Assembly (NCBI GenBank): GCA_025766275.1
Contig: JAFKAC010000027.1
Span: forward strand, 310,001-374,000
Direction of reading: 5' to 3'
DNA from: Lactarius indigo
Lineage: Eukaryota > Basidiomycota > Agaricomycetes > Russulales > Russulaceae
Length of the DNA stretch: 64,000 nt
How positions within the stretch are numbered: the stretch's first letter is position 1; every line of letters starts with the position of its first letter. The position numbers and the translations under genes are program-made. Shown one piece after another: positions 62,658 to 64,000 of the stretch. The notes below the pieces were generated by a model, which worked only from the letters and a program-made list of their open reading frames with translations, made no database searches and was not told the origin of the DNA.

Positions 62658-64000
62658 ACCCGTCAGTCTGGGTGAGGGCTCTTCAATGTAATTCTGTAAT
62701 TGTGACAACACGCTATCGATCTATGCGAATTCCAGTAACTGTCCATACAAATTACCAAACGACTGAAACCAATGCGCTTGTCGACTCTGGCACAACCGAC
62801 AACTTCATCCGACCCAGCTTGGCGAAGCGGGCCAGCATCAACACACAGCCACTAGACACGCCTCGCAAGATATGGAACATAGATAACACGGAAAACAAAG
62901 CTGGGTTAATCACTCATTACGTTAACCTAGAAGTAAAAACATGAGGACAGATAAAGCAAATGACCTTCCTGGTCACTGATCTAGGGAACGAAGACATGGT
63001 ACTGGGTTATCCATGGCTGAGCGCCTTTGAACCAACGATCAGCTGGGCCACTGCCACTATGCACCCCGACATGCAACCGGTCGTGCTAGCAACTACCGAA
63101 GTGTTGCTAACAACGACAACCATTCGAGCCCTCATTGTGGCCGAAAAGGAAGACATTGTACGAGAACTCGAAGAGGAGACATTCATTAAGGCCACCACCT
63201 CGACGGAATTGGCCATACAAGCAAAACAGCAACAGACGGCAGCAGTGCTCCCTCAAGAATACACGACGTTCAGCGAACTCTTTAATGAGCAAGCCTCACA
63301 CCGCTTTCCCCCGGCTAGGCCGTGGGATCATGCGATCGACTTCAAACCATCCGCGCCGGCCGCCATCGACTGCAAAATCTACCCCATGACCCAAAAGGAA
63401 GAAGGCGAACTCAAAGAGTTCCTCGAAGAAAAGCTAAAACAGGGATACCTACGCCCTTCCATCTCTCCGTACGCATCCTCCTTCTTCTTCATTAAAAAGA
63501 AGGACGGAAAACTACGCCCGGTACAGGACTATCGGGTTATTAACTCCCACACCATTCGAAATCAATACCCGCTGCCGCTCATACAAGACCTCATCCTTGA
63601 CCTCAGCAACGCCCATATCTACACAAAACTCGACATCCGATGGGGTTACAACAACATACGCATTCGCGATGGCGATCAGGAAAAAGCAGCGTTCAAAACT
63701 AAATTTGGCCTCTTCGAACCCACGGTCATGTTCTTCGGACTCACCAACTCCCCCGCCACCTTCCAGGCCATGATGAACCATATCTATCGTGATACGATAG
63801 CGAAGCACGAACGGCTGGGCACTACCATACGTGTCTATATGGACGACATCGGTATCGCCACCCACTTTGATCACGATTTAGCAGCCCACGTGAACGCCGT
63901 CCGCGATGTGTTAAGCGTCGCGAAAGAACACGACCTCTACTTCAAGCTCGAAAAATGCCTGTTTCATCAACCGCGGATGGATTACCTGGGGGTAATCCTT
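62639..64000 (+). pseudogene. G5 Pol, protease and first part of RT
   Basis: Protease VDSGTTDNF (62779; Ser-Gly kept). TGA at 62942-62944 where G2 has CGC in VKTRGQIK, then the frame continues: VLGYPWLSAFEP (62999), KLRPVQDYRVINS (63510), FGLTNSPATFQ (63737) and YMDDIGIAT (63838) to the window edge. One nonsense change is the only lesion seen. Confidence 0.9.

Larger units (their letters stand above)
56282..64000 (-). mobile_element. Ty1/copia element 'copia C', partial, with two gypsy insertions
   Basis: The 3' LTR is 56282-56680; RT, RNase H and the integrase C-terminal half are at 56688-59233; an integrase middle piece is at 59771-60076; the rest is beyond G5 and the window. Left target copy agttt (56277-56281). 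A family distinct from copia A and B: GC-rich coding sequence (many codons ending in G or C) and a different LTR. Confidence 0.9.
60077..64000 (+). mobile_element. Ty3/gypsy element G5 (family 1), 5' part
   Basis: 5' LTR 60077-60577, primer site 60580-60590, gag 60597-62657, pol to the window edge in the RT domain. Left target copy ccagt (60072-60076). Close to G2 in sequence and layout. Confidence 0.95.

Overview
This window looks like a transposon-dense, gene-poor stretch of a basidiomycete genome, most likely an agaricomycete. Evidence: fragments of a KDZ-type transposase, several copies of a membrane protein with the DUF6535 domain, introns of about 48-52 bp, Ty1/copia elements primed by an internal initiator-Met tRNA segment, and chromodomain Ty3/gypsy elements. 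I see no rRNA, tRNA or CRISPR, and no housekeeping gene that is clearly intact.

Layout. 1-3599: 5' half of a minus-strand copia element (copia A) and its 5' LTR, inserted into a KDZ transposase gene. That gene is scattered over 3600-5255, 21764-22280 and 23642-24010. It is split by five independent insertions: copia A, a solo LTR (4107-4648), a solo LTR 'X' (5256-5501 plus 21262-21763), a chromodomain gypsy G1 (5502-21256) sitting inside X, and another solo LTR (22281-23641) that itself holds a solo LTR (22402-23177). G1 is in turn interrupted by a complete second copy, G2 (9635-17515). 24.0-27.1 kb: broken DUF6535 copies and an ORFan fragment. 27671-40874: one DDE transposon with 40-bp terminal inverted repeats and TA target sites, enlarged from about 4.1 kb to 13.2 kb by a solo LTR (28377-28956), a complete second-family gypsy G3 (30684-38597) and another solo LTR (39993-40594). 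40.9-43.1 kb: ORFan fragments. 43386-53002: the best DUF6535 gene, split by a nearly pristine copia B (45272-52111). 55.1-56.3 kb: the tail of another DUF6535 copy, cut by copia C (56282 to beyond the window). Copia C carries a solo gypsy LTR (59234-59770) and a fourth gypsy, G5 (60077 to beyond the window).

Most LTR insertions are proved by matching or near-matching 5-bp target duplications, so the order of insertion can be read directly.

The most interesting signals are in the gypsy elements. Two diverged families share the same architecture: (i) an 11-nt sequence 2 nt after the 5' LTR that is a perfect complement of the predicted 5' end of the transcript, as in self-primed Tf1-type elements, with different sequence but preserved pairing in the two families; (ii) a leader free of AUG and a Gag frame that opens with GUG in a CACCGUGGC-like context; (iii) a -1 gag-pol shift, with a G_GGU_UUU heptamer in family 1; (iv) an undescribed domain after the chromodomain, fused to Pol in family 1 and a separate zinc-knuckle ORF in family 2. 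At least twelve in-frame stops, in both transposons and genes, are TGA where a homologue or context points to CGA, so CpG transitions appear to be the main inactivating force.
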